Source: Gaertneriomyces semiglobifer
Taxonomy: Eukaryota; Chytridiomycota; Chytridiomycetes; Spizellomycetales; Spizellomycetaceae
Direction: 5' to 3'
NCBI GenBank assembly: GCA_025558075.1
Contig: JAHLKF010000038.1
Coordinates: forward strand, 1 to 64,000
DNA length: 64,000 nt
How positions within the stretch are numbered: position 1 is the first letter of the stretch; the number at the start of each line of letters is the position of its first letter. Of the stretch, positions 18,234 through 30,483 are shown in pieces. The position numbers and the translations under genes are program-made. The notes under the pieces were generated by a model, which did not search any database, was not told where the DNA came from, and saw only the letters and a list, made by a program, of their open reading frames with translations.

Positions 18234-21200
18234 ATGTCCGGTCTTAATTCACGGACCGCAACAGGGTTGCGGTTATTGACCAACACTAATATCTTCAGTG
18301 GCTTTGTATCCGGCGATGGTTTACAAGCCATTGGAAATGATGTGGAATTGAAAGACTTTCACAAAGCCCTTATTGGAGAAATAAGCAATAAAAATGGACC
18401 GATGGAGGTCAACACGGTAAAAACCTCTGAACCTTTGTCTTCAACGACCGAAGATGGCGTAGCATCCGTGTCATTAAAGTACAACGAGGAGGACTTTCAG
18501 GTTGATAATCAATCCGGTATCGCCTTGCGTCGATCTGTCGCTGCGGAATTCCCTTTGACTGTTGAGAGGGAGGATACATATGATGTGATTGATTTAAAAT
18601 GTGGGGCTCCATTTGGAATCTCTGAACACGGCTTGAGTTTGGTGACTGATTCTTCTTTAACATTGGATGGAGAAGGAAAATTGACCGTTGTCCGTGAAGA
18701 AAAGGAAACCTATGAACTTCCTATCGTGAAGGACACTGATAATGTGGTTAAGTTGAGATTCAAAGAGCCACTTCTTGTTGAGGATGACCAATTGACAGTT
18801 GATACCAAAGAGATAGCAAAAGGTGCGGGTGCGATCAGAGTATATACGGCAAATGATATCGGTGGTATAGCGCCTGATATGCCAGACTGGCTGGACATCG
18901 AGTTGCCGCTCGGACTGGATGATTATTTTCAAAACGGCATGCTGGTCAAACTCCAAGTCAGTGACGACTTTCAACAAACTGGAGGGCGGTTGGCTTTGAG
19001 GTCGCACGGCTTAAACCGAATTCCCTTCCATAGTGGTCTATCGGGTTTCGACTCTGATGCAAATTTCACATACAACAACACCCTCAACATATTGTCTGCT
19101 CCGACGATACATAGCAATGTTGACTACAATATTACCGAACCTACCCAAGTACCTACCGCGGCGTACCTACACCAGTTGATGCAAAGTGAGGCTGGTTCAG
19201 CAGTGGATATCGGTGCCGTTGCAAATGGACGCAAACTTATTAAGATCAACCACGACACTTCATTGAATATTAATGAAGCAAACCAGCTGGAAGTGAATGT
19301 TGCCAACATTGTGGACGGCACATCGGTTAAAGCGGTAAATGGGAAACTGTCAGTCGATCCATATACGGCAGGGGATGGCATCGCCATCAACGACAATGTG
19401 GTATCCTCTACATTGACCTATACTGGTTCTCTTCGACGAGAAGGCGACCAGGTGATTGGAAAAGGAGTTATCAGCGGTTCGAGCAACGTGACTGTGGTCC
19501 AGACGAATCCTTTCAGTTATGAAGTGTCCGTCGTGAACAACCAATCGCAACTCGATAACCTGGAGGACAAAGTGGAGGATTTGAACGAAAAGACGGATAC
19601 GGAAATTAACGCTTTGAAGAATGAGGACAATCGTTTGGATAATAAGATCGATGCTGTCGAGAGTCGCGTCCAGCAGCAAGAGACAAAGAGCGATCTCTTT
19701 GAGAGTGGTATCAACACCAACCGGTCCAACATCACTGCATTGGACAATGCGAAGAATCAGATTCAAGGAGACCTCATTTCCTTGGCAGCGGACGTGACAG
19801 GGTTAACTGGTGTCGTAGATACGGTCAATACGGTGGCGACTGGAGTGCAAGTCGCGCAGGCTGTTATGAAAGGCGATCTAACAAGTGTCCAAGGCATCTT
19901 GACTTCAGTTGCTGGAGAAGTGACAGGTTTATCGAGCACCGTTGCGGCAATACAAGCCATGCCCGTGGTACGCGGCGTAATAGGCATCGGGGTCCTTGCG
20001 GCACAAGATCCGGTCACCGGCGTGGTAACGATTACTGCGAGCAGTCCTCTGATGGCGAGAAGCAAAGGCACTGCTCCTGTAGATCCAATTCTAAAGTCCG
20101 ATGATTCTATATTAAAGGACAATGGTGGAGGAACCGATACAGGCGAGACGGCGCCTCCAATTGATCCTCCAATATTGCCGCCCAATCCACCTCCGCCGCC
20201 TCCTGGGGATGATACGTTGAGGTCTACGGGACGAACAGACGGTAATAATGGACCTTGCCTTGATCCCATTCCACCCATATGGAAAGGTAAAGATCATACC
20301 AATCAGGAGTCCTGGTTCAGAGACAGTTGGGGACACAGATATCAATTTCCGACAATTGAAGTTGATGGTGTCCTGAGAACAGTTCTCGAATACGATGAAA
20401 ATAATTTGCCTATTGTCCCTCACGGGCACATAGATATCATTCACCGGCGTACAGATGAAGACGACTTTTCCAGTGTTCTCTTGACACATGACAGGCACCT
20501 GCAATCCGGATATCTAGGCGTTTACCATGAACGCATGTTGCAGGTGCCTAACCTTGCCATGCTCTATGAGACTTGGGATTCATTCATACGACCATATCTA
20601 GAGTCGTGCAATTATATAAATACTAGCGGACAAGGACTTGTCAAAACAGGCAACACATTTTCCCTAAGTTTTGATCATACAACCTTAGCGAAAACAAGCG
20701 ACCTTCAAAGTCTCTCAACAAAGAGCTATGTTGACGGATTGACGTTTCTCACCGCGGGTACCGGTATCACGAAAACAGGGAGTACATTATCAGTGAACAG
20801 CTCAGGAATCACCAGTGTAGGGACATTGACTGGTTTGACCTGTTCAGGTGTAGTCGCAATTTCCAATGCCACGGCGGCTATAAACACAACAACTGGGGCG
20901 TTGCGTGTTACAGGTGGAGTGGGAATCGGCGGGAACATCTTCGCTGGAGGAACCGTCACCGCTGCTACTCCAACTGCTGCAGGACACCTGACAACAAAGG
21001 GATACGTTGATGCATTGTCATATCTTGCCGTGGGAACAGGTTTGGTTAAATCAGGGAATACAATCAGCCTGGGATCTGACTTGTCCACTTTTGCTCTGAA
21101 AACGTATGTAGATAGTTTATCGTATCTCACTGCGGGTACCGGTCTGGTAAAAACAGGAAACACTATTAGTTTAGGATCAGATCTCAGTGCCTTCGAGGTG

Positions 21201-23535
21201 AAAAGTAATCTCAAGGTTCTTGCTTACAAGGACAAGGTCGATTATGCGACTGATCTAATCAATGTTCCATCAGCTGTGACCTATGGTAGCAACCTGCTAT
21301 TTAGCAACAATACGGTTTCACTGAATCCAGTTTTGACCGGTATTGATTCCTTGACCGCATCAGGAAATATCAATTTAGGAGGTACCTTGAATCTCACACG
21401 GAATAGTAATGGGGGATATATTCAGTACATTTATAATTCGTCCACCCGGTTCAAATTCTTGTACTTCATTGCAGATGAGGGCAGGTGGAGGGACGGGTCT
21501 TTACATAAACATCAATGCGCAGGCACGTACTGCCTTTGGTGGTGGAAATACAGCGACACTGATGAACCACAGCGGTGCTATCAGGCTTCTCGGTCAAAGG
21601 GAAAAGGGTATCGTTGTAGATGAGCATGGTGCTGTTGATGTATCTGAAAGGCTTTCAGTTGGAACAACTTCTGATGTGGTTCCGTTCCCTCCGCTAAGCA
21701 TGACGTCAAATTCCACTGTCATCTCAAACCAAGCATATGGGAATGGAAATTATGTTGCGAGTGCAAGTTCTATCTTCTCATCCACGTATCAACCATATGC
21801 CGTTTTTGCTGCCGGTGGAGGATGGTATTCAGAGGCGACATCAGGTTACGATGTCACCACAGGTCTGTATGCCGGCTCACAAACAACCATTGTGAATTCG
21901 ACAAACATTGGTGGAGAATGGGTTCAGATTCTTATGCCAGTTGGCATTGCCTTGTCATCCTTTGATATAACTGGGAGTACTGCCTATATAAGAAATGTGA
22001 AGGATTTCACTCTAGTCGGTTCGAACGATGGATCCACCTTCACCCACATTCTTTCATCGACTATTTCATCTTGGATTAATGGTCAATCACAAACAGTCAA
22101 TGTACCAACACCAACAACAACAAAAACATTCAAGATATACAGGTTGATTATACGATCCATTAACGGACTTAATTCAGCATATTGCTATGTCGGTCGTTTG
22201 TTTTTCAATGGCACACCTGTTTCGATGGACATCCGAAGCACCATTTCCGCAAATCAGGTAGTGACAGAGAACTTGGTATGTTCCGGTGGTGTCCAGATGA
22301 ATGGACTCACTTTGCAAGATGATGTTCTTTCAATTGCAACGTTTCCTGACATTCCTATGACAGGCGCTATAACAGGACAATATACTACTAGTTCATCAAG
22401 TGTATATTCGGGAACGTGGACGGCTTGGAAAATTTACAATCCATATGTTTCGGACAACAACAACACTTGGTTTTCTGTTAACGATACATATTCAACGACT
22501 GCGCCGTACTCGTATATTGGGACAGCATCCACAACAGTGGATGGATCGGCAGTCAGTGGCGAATGGGTTCAGTTGGGCATGCAAACTTCAATTGCTTTGA
22601 CTTCCGTTTGCATTGCTAGTCCTACTGCTGCAAGCAGTCAATACTTTGATATTAAAGATTTTGTTCTTGCAGCTAGTAATGATAATTCAACTTGGAAACA
22701 GGTGACTTCGGGAACATTCAATTGGAGTAGTTCTACTACGAATGGCTTGTTGCGTGAACTAAATATCGTGATAACTACTAACCCACCTGCTTACAAATCG
22801 TACCGATTGATTGCAAAATCCATTATTGGGGGTTCAACAGGTGCAAAGTACGCCCAGATATACGCCTTGAAATTTAAGGGTGGACCATTGAAGAAGGTTT
22901 TGAGTGTGGAGAACCAAAAAGTAAGGAACCTAGCGTTCAAAGATACGATCGACTGGAATACAAACGATATTATTAACAAACCTTCTACATTCGGCGCTAC
23001 TCCTATCGGTGTTTTTCAATACACTGGAGTCAATTGGTTGACAGCAAGCCGAACCGATGGATATTTAAGTTTTGACTACCTACCGAACATTTCGACCAAC
23101 GGAATCACATGTACAACCACAGAAACCTCCTATGGTTATCGGATTTCATTTTTGACACTGCCATCCGTCGGTGTATACTCAGTAGAAGTTGTTCCCTCTT
23201 GGATGTATCCATTAAATACTCAAGTGAATGCATACGAATGGTTATGTCAAGCCCGTAATGTGATTAGAGATTCTGAAGCAGAATACATGCCAGAAGGAAC
23301 AGTGATGAGCAAAAGTAACATAATCACGTATCCAGAATCTGCCATACAGTATGCATCAGGAAGATTTCAAACCTTAAGATTCAATATGTGTGCCCACATC
23401 CAATCTTTAACCAATTGGATGAATACATTGTCCTTTATCATTTGGCATGTTCCCACGACGGTAGAACATAGAACGGATGCTTTCAAGATTAACGATATTG
23501 GTATGTCACGATTAATTGTAACAAGAGTTGGATAG
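18234..23535 (+). pseudogene. Giant trimeric-type fibre with two discoidin-like domains, one frameshift
   Basis: About 1766 codons in total, in two frames. Frame one runs from ATG 18234 to past 21440, where a run of C has one extra base relative to B; the second frame continues to 23535. Order: N-terminal anchor region; beta shaft with repeated TGNTISLGSDL / KTYVDSLSYLTAGTGLVK units, as in phage and adenovirus fibres; a helical coiled coil (about 430-520); a P/G-rich hinge near 640-660; more shaft; two F5/8 type C (discoidin)-like domains (signatures GEWVQI, DFTLVGSNDGSTF, and DFVLAASNDNSTW); and a C-terminal C1q/TNF-like knob candidate. Discoidin domains bind glycans or lipids, so this is the likely host-attachment protein. 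Confidence 0.8.
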
Positions 23536-23645
23536 GATGGACACTTCATTTTCCGATTCTTTTCTCGATCAAAAAAGGATTCTTCACTTTCTGGAAAGGG
23601 AAAAGGCTCCGAATGAGAAAGCTTAATAACATTGAAGTGGAAGAA

Positions 23646-24119
23646 TCATTTTGTTTTACGTGGTTTCCTTTTATGATACATTGCTAATAACCACTTCCAA
23701 TCCTCATTTTTTTCTAAGCATGTAACTGTGAGTAGATGCGGCTCTATTCTGTCCATATCTACAATGTTCATTGTAACATTTCTAAATTGTTCTCTAATCG
23801 TGTTCAAACGTATGTCTTCTTCATACCAAATCGAAACACGCCTCTTTCGAAAAATCTTTTGAGCAATAAATGAGTGACGTATGATGGTTCCATCAAATTC
23901 ACTATGATGAAAGAGGTCCCATTGGTGATGCCTTCCAACTCTGTATTGCAGTTCGATATCCATCCCCGGTGGATTGGTACGGATGCGTTGCGAGATAAAG
24001 AATCTCACGGGAAACTTGAGTAGTGTCTCTACAGCCTGTCGTCGTTTCTGAAAGTCTTCATGATGCATGAGACGACGTCTTTCATCCAAGATCATGTGAA
24101 GGATTTCCAGTGGAAACAT
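23646..24119 (-). CDS. Unknown 157-aa protein next to the TIR (element D)
   Basis: A basic protein with ATG at 24119, starting MFPLEILHMILDERRR and ending KRKPRKTK. It converges with the fibre gene. The B homologue (39700-40173) has the same length but is only about 60% identical, while the adjacent fibre end is almost identical, so a recombination boundary lies between the two. No family recognised. Confidence 0.7.
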   Translation of the reverse strand: MFPLEILHMILDERRRLMHHEDFQKRRQAVETLLKFPVRFFISQRIRTNPPGMDIELQYRVGRHHQWDLFHHSEFDGTIIRHSFIAQKIFRKRRVSIWYEEDIRLNTIREQFRNVTMNIVDMDRIEPHLLTVTCLEKNEDWKWLLAMYHKRKPRKTK

Positions 24120-24177
24120 CTTTTACATGAGATCGGTGAAAAAATCAGAGATAAGAAAAACTTGGACGCACCAAGGT

Positions 24178-25102
24178 ACATCTATGATTTAGAGTTGGTG
24201 CGTGAGGAGACAACGATGGAAGTAGTGCCGCCACCACCGATGTACGGAGAGTAAGAGAATTGAGAATTTACGCAAAAATGAGACGAGTGATTTGAAGTGA
24301 AAAAAGCTTGTCCCGGAAGGAAAAAAGTTGAGTGGCTAGAGTGGGTCGAAAATGGCATTTTTAGTTGTAATATAGGTCCTGGTTTTTTTTTAACAAATTT
24401 CATTGGTCATCCTTATAATCTTTCTAAACTTGAAAACTCAAATACTCAAATACTCAAAACCTTGAAAGACGCTTACGAGAACGTTTTTTATGAAATTTTT
24501 TGAGTGCCTAGTAAAATACTCAGAGTACCTCAGGGCTTCAATGGACGGTAGGTAGGTTAGCATAAGGAGTACCGGTGGTTTCCATTGGGGAAGGGCGCGG
24601 TGTGACACAAACGGTCCTGATTGGCAACCCTTGGCATCCCTTGGCATCCCTTGTCAACCGAGGATGTCAAGGATGATTGGCAGGACCGTTTGACAACAAC
24701 GAAGATGCGGTGATGACGCAAAGCGGGTAACATGGACGAGAAACCGTGAAGGACGCTGACGTTTCAAAGAGGATGAGTTTTGATCGAACAAAGTAGGATG
24801 AGGTATGGTTGCGATGCGGCGCCTCCTCTCGCTATGCCGGGTTTGCGGAAGCGGAAGTCTTGGCGGATTACGTAATGGTCGCTATGTCGGTTCCGCTATA
24901 CCAAGACAACGGGCGCTCTCTAAAAATAGTTGGATTCCATTATGGCGGCTTCTCTCGCTATACCAGGATCATAACAGCTATTTTTAGGAGCGGAGAGCCA
25001 CTTACTGCCGCTATGTCCGGTTCCTTCCGCTATACCAGGATCTTACTGTCACAGTGCACTCCCGGTATATCAATATTGATATACCGGGAGTGCACTGTGA
25101 CA
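24178..25102 (+). repeat. Terminal inverted repeat of element D, 925 bp
   Basis: Matches 15430-16355 almost base for base, including the last 25 codons and stop of the primase gene (24182-24254 here). Because this end of D carries the fibre and not the primase, the fragment is a TIR-captured copy. It shows that the unseen end of D should encode an A-type primase. No complete gene lies in 24255-25102. Confidence 0.85.
25047..25102. repeat. Perfect 56-bp terminal palindrome of element D
   Basis: Identical to 16300-16355; begins TGTCACAGTGCAC. The element ends at 25102 and gypsy-derived sequence starts at 25103. Confidence 0.88.
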
Positions 25103-25419
25103 ACGTCCGGCTCTTAACAAAGGAGATCATTAGGAGCGGAGTAATCCTCTTGGAAACCCTACCGTCCGATCATAATCCTTCTACATTGGAAGCGCTTTTT
25201 ATCTGTGCGATGAGGTTGAAGGTGATGCTGTTCGCAACAGCGTCCGCGAACTCCTTCCAGGTTTGCTTGTTCTGGCAAGGGGTGCTTATGGAACCCAAGT
25301 TCTCGGGGTGCAAGATTGCCATCCAAGGGTCGTCCGGGTCCTCCTTAAAGTGGTTCTCCCGTTCATAACACTCCTCTGGGGGGTTTCCGGACTTCCGGTG
25401 TGCACTCCGCTGCCGCTGC

Positions 25420-25451
<32 letters not shown>

Positions 25452-28400
25452 CCGTTCTAGCAACTCCCGCGCTCTTTTTCTTTGCCTTCGTCGCTGCCTT
25501 CTAAGGCGGACGGTGTCAGATGCGGGGCCGGGATTCATGCTGTCGGAATCCGAGCTGTCGGATGGTACTGGTGAAGGAGGTATGGGTTGTTGCCGTTGGT
25601 TTACTAGAGGTCTTACGCTAGCGCCGAGGTAATGGTATGTATCTCGGAGGTAATTTTCTAAGGGTTCGAGCGGTATTCGCTTGTGTGGGAAACAGGAGGA
25701 CGCGCTCGCTGTGTGTCTCCTTTTATGCTTGATGGGAAGTGGTATGGAGGCAATTTTCTTCTCCTGGGTTGCAAAAAGGATGGGTTGGTTGACAGCTGTC
25801 GGAGGAATCTCCTCATAGTTCTGATGCATGTCGCCGACTTCGTAGTTTGAGGTGTCAAAGCGCGTGCGGAATTGCTCGCGTTTCTTAAATGCGGGTCCTG
25901 ATCTATTTTTAGATGGCCCTGCTCTGTTGCAGCCGGAATTGGGACGGTTCTGCTCAGCTCTTGTTACTAAAAATGTCTCGTCCGTTGTGCGGGCGTTTGG
26001 TGCGCGAGACCGCCAGAATTCTTCGACGGCTCGGGCAGCATCCGTCAGCGATTCTGCATATTCCCAAGTATCGTCGTGGGATGGGTACCCTTCCCACCGG
26101 ATGCGGTATTGGAGTCATTTTCTCAGGCGTCGGTGGTCAACTACTGCTTCTACCACGTAAACCTCTTCTCCGTCGTCGTTGGCCAGAGGACCTGGGAGCT
26201 CCACTGGTGAAGCTCCGGACACCCATTTCTTAAGCTTCGAGACGTGGAACCAGGGGTACAGGCGTCCCAGGAGTAGTGGCAGGGCTAGCTTATAGTTGTC
26301 TCTGTATTTGTCGCGGTCCACGACTTCTAAAGGCCCGACCCATTTCTTGGCTATTTTCGATTTGAAGCCTGACAAGTTCTTCGTGCTGAGGGCGACGTGC
26401 TGTCCGACCCGGAACTGGACGTGTCGGTGCTTCTCGTCGTAGTATCGCTTCTGCGTTTCCTGTGATTCTGCCATAAGGTCTCGTATGAGAATGTCGATAT
26501 CCGCTATCTCCTTGACTAAGGTTTCGGCGTCCGCATTGTGCGTCTGCAAGCTGTGCTGCAAAAGCTACAAGAGTGGCTTATAGGGTTCGTAAACCCAAGT
26601 CCATCTTGAACCGGGTCATTTTGGTAGATTCGACTACCGTATCATTGATGATGAGCTCGGCGCCCTGGAAGTAGCTCGTCCCAGTTATCCAGATTTGTGT
26701 TTACCATGGCCGTGAGGACCTGCAAAACAGTGGCATTCTCTCGTTCTGCCTGGCCGTCCGCTTGGGGATGGTAAGCCGTAGTAAGCGAGGTTTCCGTTTT
26801 GAGGATCCGGCACACTTCTTGCCAGAAGCGACTAGTGAACTTAGTGTCCCGGTCTGAAATAATCGTTCGCGGCACTCGGTGAAGCGGGACGTACCGCCGG
26901 ACAAACAATCGTGCAAACTGGACTGCTGTGGTGTCAGATCTGTATGGCCAGACATGAATCCTTTTGCTATGACCCTTATCTACAATGAGCCAGAAGCTGT
27001 CCATTCCGTCCTGCGTTGGAGGGAGGTTTGTCACGAAGTCCATGGCGATAGTTTCCCACCGGCCCTGTTTGGAGGGGATCGGATGTAGGAGCCCGCCGGG
27101 AAGCTGGGGGTCGCGCTTTGACAGCTGGCACCTCGGGCACTCTGCACACAGTTTCCGGACATCCTTTGCCATCTTTGGCCACCACGCTTGTGATGCAGCT
27201 TTGGCATACGTTCTTTCGAAGCCAAAGTGCCCTCCCCCTTCATGAAAAAGACGGGCGAGCTTGGGCACACAATCGGGAGGCACGTAGAGTCTCCAGGAAG
27301 GATTGGACGTAGGCAGGTGGTGCCAGAGGAGGCTGTCGGCTAGGTGCCAGCGCTGAAGGAGACGAAGATGGTGAGGCGAGTACTGTGTTGGGTCTGAAGG
27401 TAATTGTAAAAGCTCGAGGGCTTCAGAATGCAAGTTGGAACTGCTGGGGGTGAGAGTCCGGCGAATTTCCTCGCAAAGAGCAGGGTGCAATGTAAGAGAA
27501 AAGACCAAGCGACCCAGAGAGGCGTCCGGACCAGGAGTTGTTGGGTCGGAGGGTTCGTCGGGAGGCACGTCGGTGGCGGTGTGATCCTGAGCGGCTCGTT
27601 GAGACCGTGTCGTGGCCATGAAAATCGGGCGGGAACGACGAGCACGTCGAGGGGGCCGTTGAGAGGGAGCTGCCTGACAAAACAGTGTCTCGGCTCCGAT
27701 CAGCCGGGAAAGCATGTCTGGCACAAGATGGAAGCGGCCGGGTTTATGTACAATAGTCATCCAGTCTTTCCAATATTCGAGAGCGAGGGCCCAGCGTTGA
27801 AGCTTGCGGTTGTCGCCGCGATATTGGTTAAGTCAGAGGAGAGGCCGATGGTCGACGACTAAGGAGAAAGGGGTGCCTTTGAGGTAATGTCTTACCTTGC
27901 CGAGGTTCCAGATGACGCATCCGGCTTCTAGTTCGACCAGAGGGGCCCGTTTCTCTGTTGCTGTTGTGCGACGCGAGTAATAGCACACGGGCTTATGCGA
28001 CCGTCTGGTTGGAACTGTTCCAGCGTGACGTTGAAGGCCTCGTAGGATGCGTCGGTTAAGACAAAATAGGGAAAGTCTTTGCGCGAGGGAGCAAGAACGC
28101 GCTCGGAGGAAAGGGCCTCTTTGGCCGCTTGAAATGCGCGTTCGCGGGTCGGATCCCAGTGGACTGGGGTCTGGGCCAAAAAGTGGTGTAGGCCAAGATC
28201 GGACCTCTTGTGGGCCATGCGACCCACGCAAAACGGGTCAATCGGTTCATCCGAGACCTCCGGGTTGACGACCGGTAGCTCGGAAACTGATTTTGGCTGT
28301 CTGGAGACTGCTGACTTTGGTTTGGCCATGGTGATTGATTCAGCCGTGGCACCATCCGAGATAGATGGAGCTGCTTCCTTAGCGAGTTTGGAAGCGGAAT

Positions 28401-28553
28401 ATTTGGGCTTGGATGCCTTCTTCGTTTCACGGTAGATCGCAACGCCTTCGTGGATAGCATTCTGGAGGGGTCCCACCAGTAACGAGTGATTTTTGATGAA
28501 TTGAGAGATCTACACGCCGAACACCAGTTGACATTGTTATTGTTAAAGGCCAC
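25103..28553 (-). mobile_element. Decayed Ty3/gypsy chromovirus-like retrotransposon
   Basis: On the minus strand from 28.5 kb down, pol pieces appear in the order RNase H, integrase, chromodomain and a C-terminal extension, with stops and frameshifts between them. No reverse transcriptase core and no convincing LTR pair are visible. Its downstream end was probably cut by insertion of element D at 25102. Confidence 0.8.
25170..28476 (-). pseudogene. Ty3/gypsy pol remnant: RNase H, integrase, chromodomain
   Basis: 28476-27928 holds the end of RT and RNase H (VLTDASYEAF). 28231-27833 continues RNase H (SLVVDHRPLL). 27760-26642 holds the integrase zinc finger (the HHCC ending CAECPRCQ) and catalytic residues in AMDFV, SDRDTKF and QAERENA. 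26561-26115 continues to a chromodomain (VYVVEAVVDHRRLRK). 25829-25170 is a C-terminal extension with a polyglutamine run. At least four frame changes break the gene. This type with a terminal chromodomain is common in fungi, which is the main taxonomic hint here. It is a host transposon and not part of the viral elements. Confidence 0.85.
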
Positions 28554-28890
28554 ATTGCGTTGGTTCTTCTTTCACAATGAGCATCGGCATTGTTGAAAGT
28601 GTCCTCATATTACATTATCAGTGTACAAACCAAAACTTCAAGGCTTTAGAATCATATTACAATAGTTCAAACTCGAGATTCACAACGTCCGTCCGGATGC
28701 TGCATTCCATCTTCCACAACCGAATCCACACAAACTGCGCAAACTGGCGGTATCATCAGGATCAACTCGCTCGCTAACCCTAAGTTGCCTAAAGGTATCC
28801 GTTAAGCGTTGGCCCTGCCGTTGATGTATCCCCCGGCGTTGGTTGAGACGCCTGAATGGAAGAAAAGAAGAACCCGACATTAGTTCGGTT
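28554..28890. other. Non-coding stretch after the gypsy remnant
   Basis: No ORF with recognisable composition and no repeat seen here; ordinary intergenic or decayed transposon sequence. Confidence 0.4.
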
Positions 28891-28897
28891 CATATTC

Positions 28898-29655
28898 GAA
28901 AACAATCAATGTCAGATAAACTGCGATACACGTATTCCGCGGGGCGTCAGACGGCCTTCCCACCTGACAAACTCGAGACTGGAAACCCACAAGGACCTCC
29001 GCTCAGCTACCTCCCAGCGACTGTGGCCTTCCCGCAGCAGTCTTTCCGCCAGCCCCACGTTTGCAGAGAACCACAATGACGAACTTACCTCTGTTTGCAG
29101 TCTCCTTTCGCGTCTCTAGCTTCTCGGTATCTAGCTGTGCTTTCTTTTGTGGATGGCCATCTTTTCCCATGTCCCCCATGTATGATAGTTTCAATGCAGT
29201 CTGCTCGGATACTCAGCAGGATGACCAGAAATGCTCTTGCGACGACAAACTAACCTTCAGAATGTTTCGCCTGTCCGAAAACAATCGATGTCGGATAAAG
29301 TGCGATACACGTATTCCGCGGGGCGTCAGACGGCCTTCCCACCTGACAAACTCGAGATTGGAAACCCACAAGGACCTCCGCTCCGCTACCTCCCAGCGAC
29401 TGCGCCCATCCCGCAACAGTTTTTCCGCCAGCCCCACATTTGCAGAGAACCTCAATGACAAACTTACCTCTGTTTGCAGTCTCCTTTCGCGTCTCTAGCT
29501 TCTCGATATCTAGCTATGCTTTCTTTTGTAGATGACCATCTTTTCCCATGTCCGCCATGTATGATAGTTTCAATGCAGTCTGCTCTCGGATAGTCAGCAG
29601 GATGACCAGAAATGCTCTTGCGACGACAAACTAACCTTCAGAATGCTTCGCCTGT
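28898..29655 (+). repeat. Two tandem copies of a unit of about 379 bp
   Basis: The sequence from 28898 (GAAAACAATC...) recurs from 29277 with about 90% identity, including CGTATTCCGCGGGGCGTC and the following segments. No ORF is conserved between copies except by chance, so this looks like a non-coding satellite-like duplication. Confidence 0.75.
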
Positions 29656-29864
29656 CCTCATGATTTTTCATCGTTCATTTCAGCTAAGGCGTCATTGCCA
29701 GCATCTCGTCTAGGCAATCGCTAGAAGGAATGGGAGAGACAACATCAAAAGTTAAGGCACCAAAATGCAAAAGGCGATCAGGAACCAACCGCTTCTCCCA
29801 GGTGCGGCAGAATGAGCTATGATCAGCAGGATGAGGTACGAACTGCACATGCAGGGATACGAGA

Positions 29865-30058
29865 CATAACCTGCGGAGCCTTCGACGGACATGAACGAGT
29901 AGTTCACGCACCCCGGGACCACCCAAGTCAGTCTCATTTGTATCCCAAAATGCCACCATACAATCAGACTGGCCGCCAGCAATACGAGACACGAGCTGCG
30001 GAGCCTTCGACGGACATGAACGAGTAGTTCACGCACCCCGGGACCACCCAGTCAGTCA
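29865..30058 (+). repeat. Direct repeat of about 80 bp, two copies
   Basis: Copies at about 29868-29947 and 29980-30058 share GGAGCCTTCGACGGACATGA and the following 40 bases. The rest of 29656-30410 shows no gene. Confidence 0.7.
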
Positions 30059-30483
30059 GTTTTTCAGTCAGACTGTCCGAAGACAGACTGAATGCCGTAT
30101 CCTCAGGCAGACCCACTATGGTTGGTGGGCGCACCCGCCGGAAAAGATGTACTTTCCCGGTACAACCAGTCGTCTGTAGGCAGCGTGCAGTGAGGGACGG
30201 GAAGCCAAGACAATTGAACTGAATTTAAGTAGACGCGTAGACAATTTCAGTCGCCAGTCTGATCACGTGATTTTTCCGATAAGCGCCCAGCTTACATAAT
30301 AACGCGTCCGAGAATATGGCAGGCAGTTTCTGGGCAATCGGCTCAACAGTTACTTGAGGCCTTAATTTGCATATAATCATACGTATTTACCAAAGGTCTC
30401 AGCAAACAAGGTGAGTGACAGCAAGGCTGTGAATGTGACCTATCCTTTGTTGAAATTTACCCTTGGCCATCAGGGCAAAACAC

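Larger units (their letters stand above)
16356..25102 (-). mobile_element. Polinton-like virus element D, fibre half, interrupted by element A
   Basis: The visible half of another element of A's family, lying in the opposite orientation. From its right end inwards it has the TIR, the 157-aa gene, the fibre, the 551-aa gene, and the first 17 codons of the 102-aa gene, where element A is inserted. The capsid and replication half should lie to the left of element A, outside the window. Its right edge (25102) abuts Ty3/gypsy sequence, starting acgtc. Confidence 0.8.

Noticed and set aside
25103..25170. 3' LTR of the gypsy element starting at TGTTAAGAG (minus strand)
   Set aside because: There is no polypurine tract in the right orientation and no second LTR in the window.
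25263..25460. Leucine-rich small protein with a poly-L run on the plus strand
   Set aside because: It is the complement of the polyglutamine tract of the gypsy C-terminal extension.
29003..29194. Small proteins in the duplicated 379-bp unit
   Set aside because: Frames and stops are not kept between the two copies.
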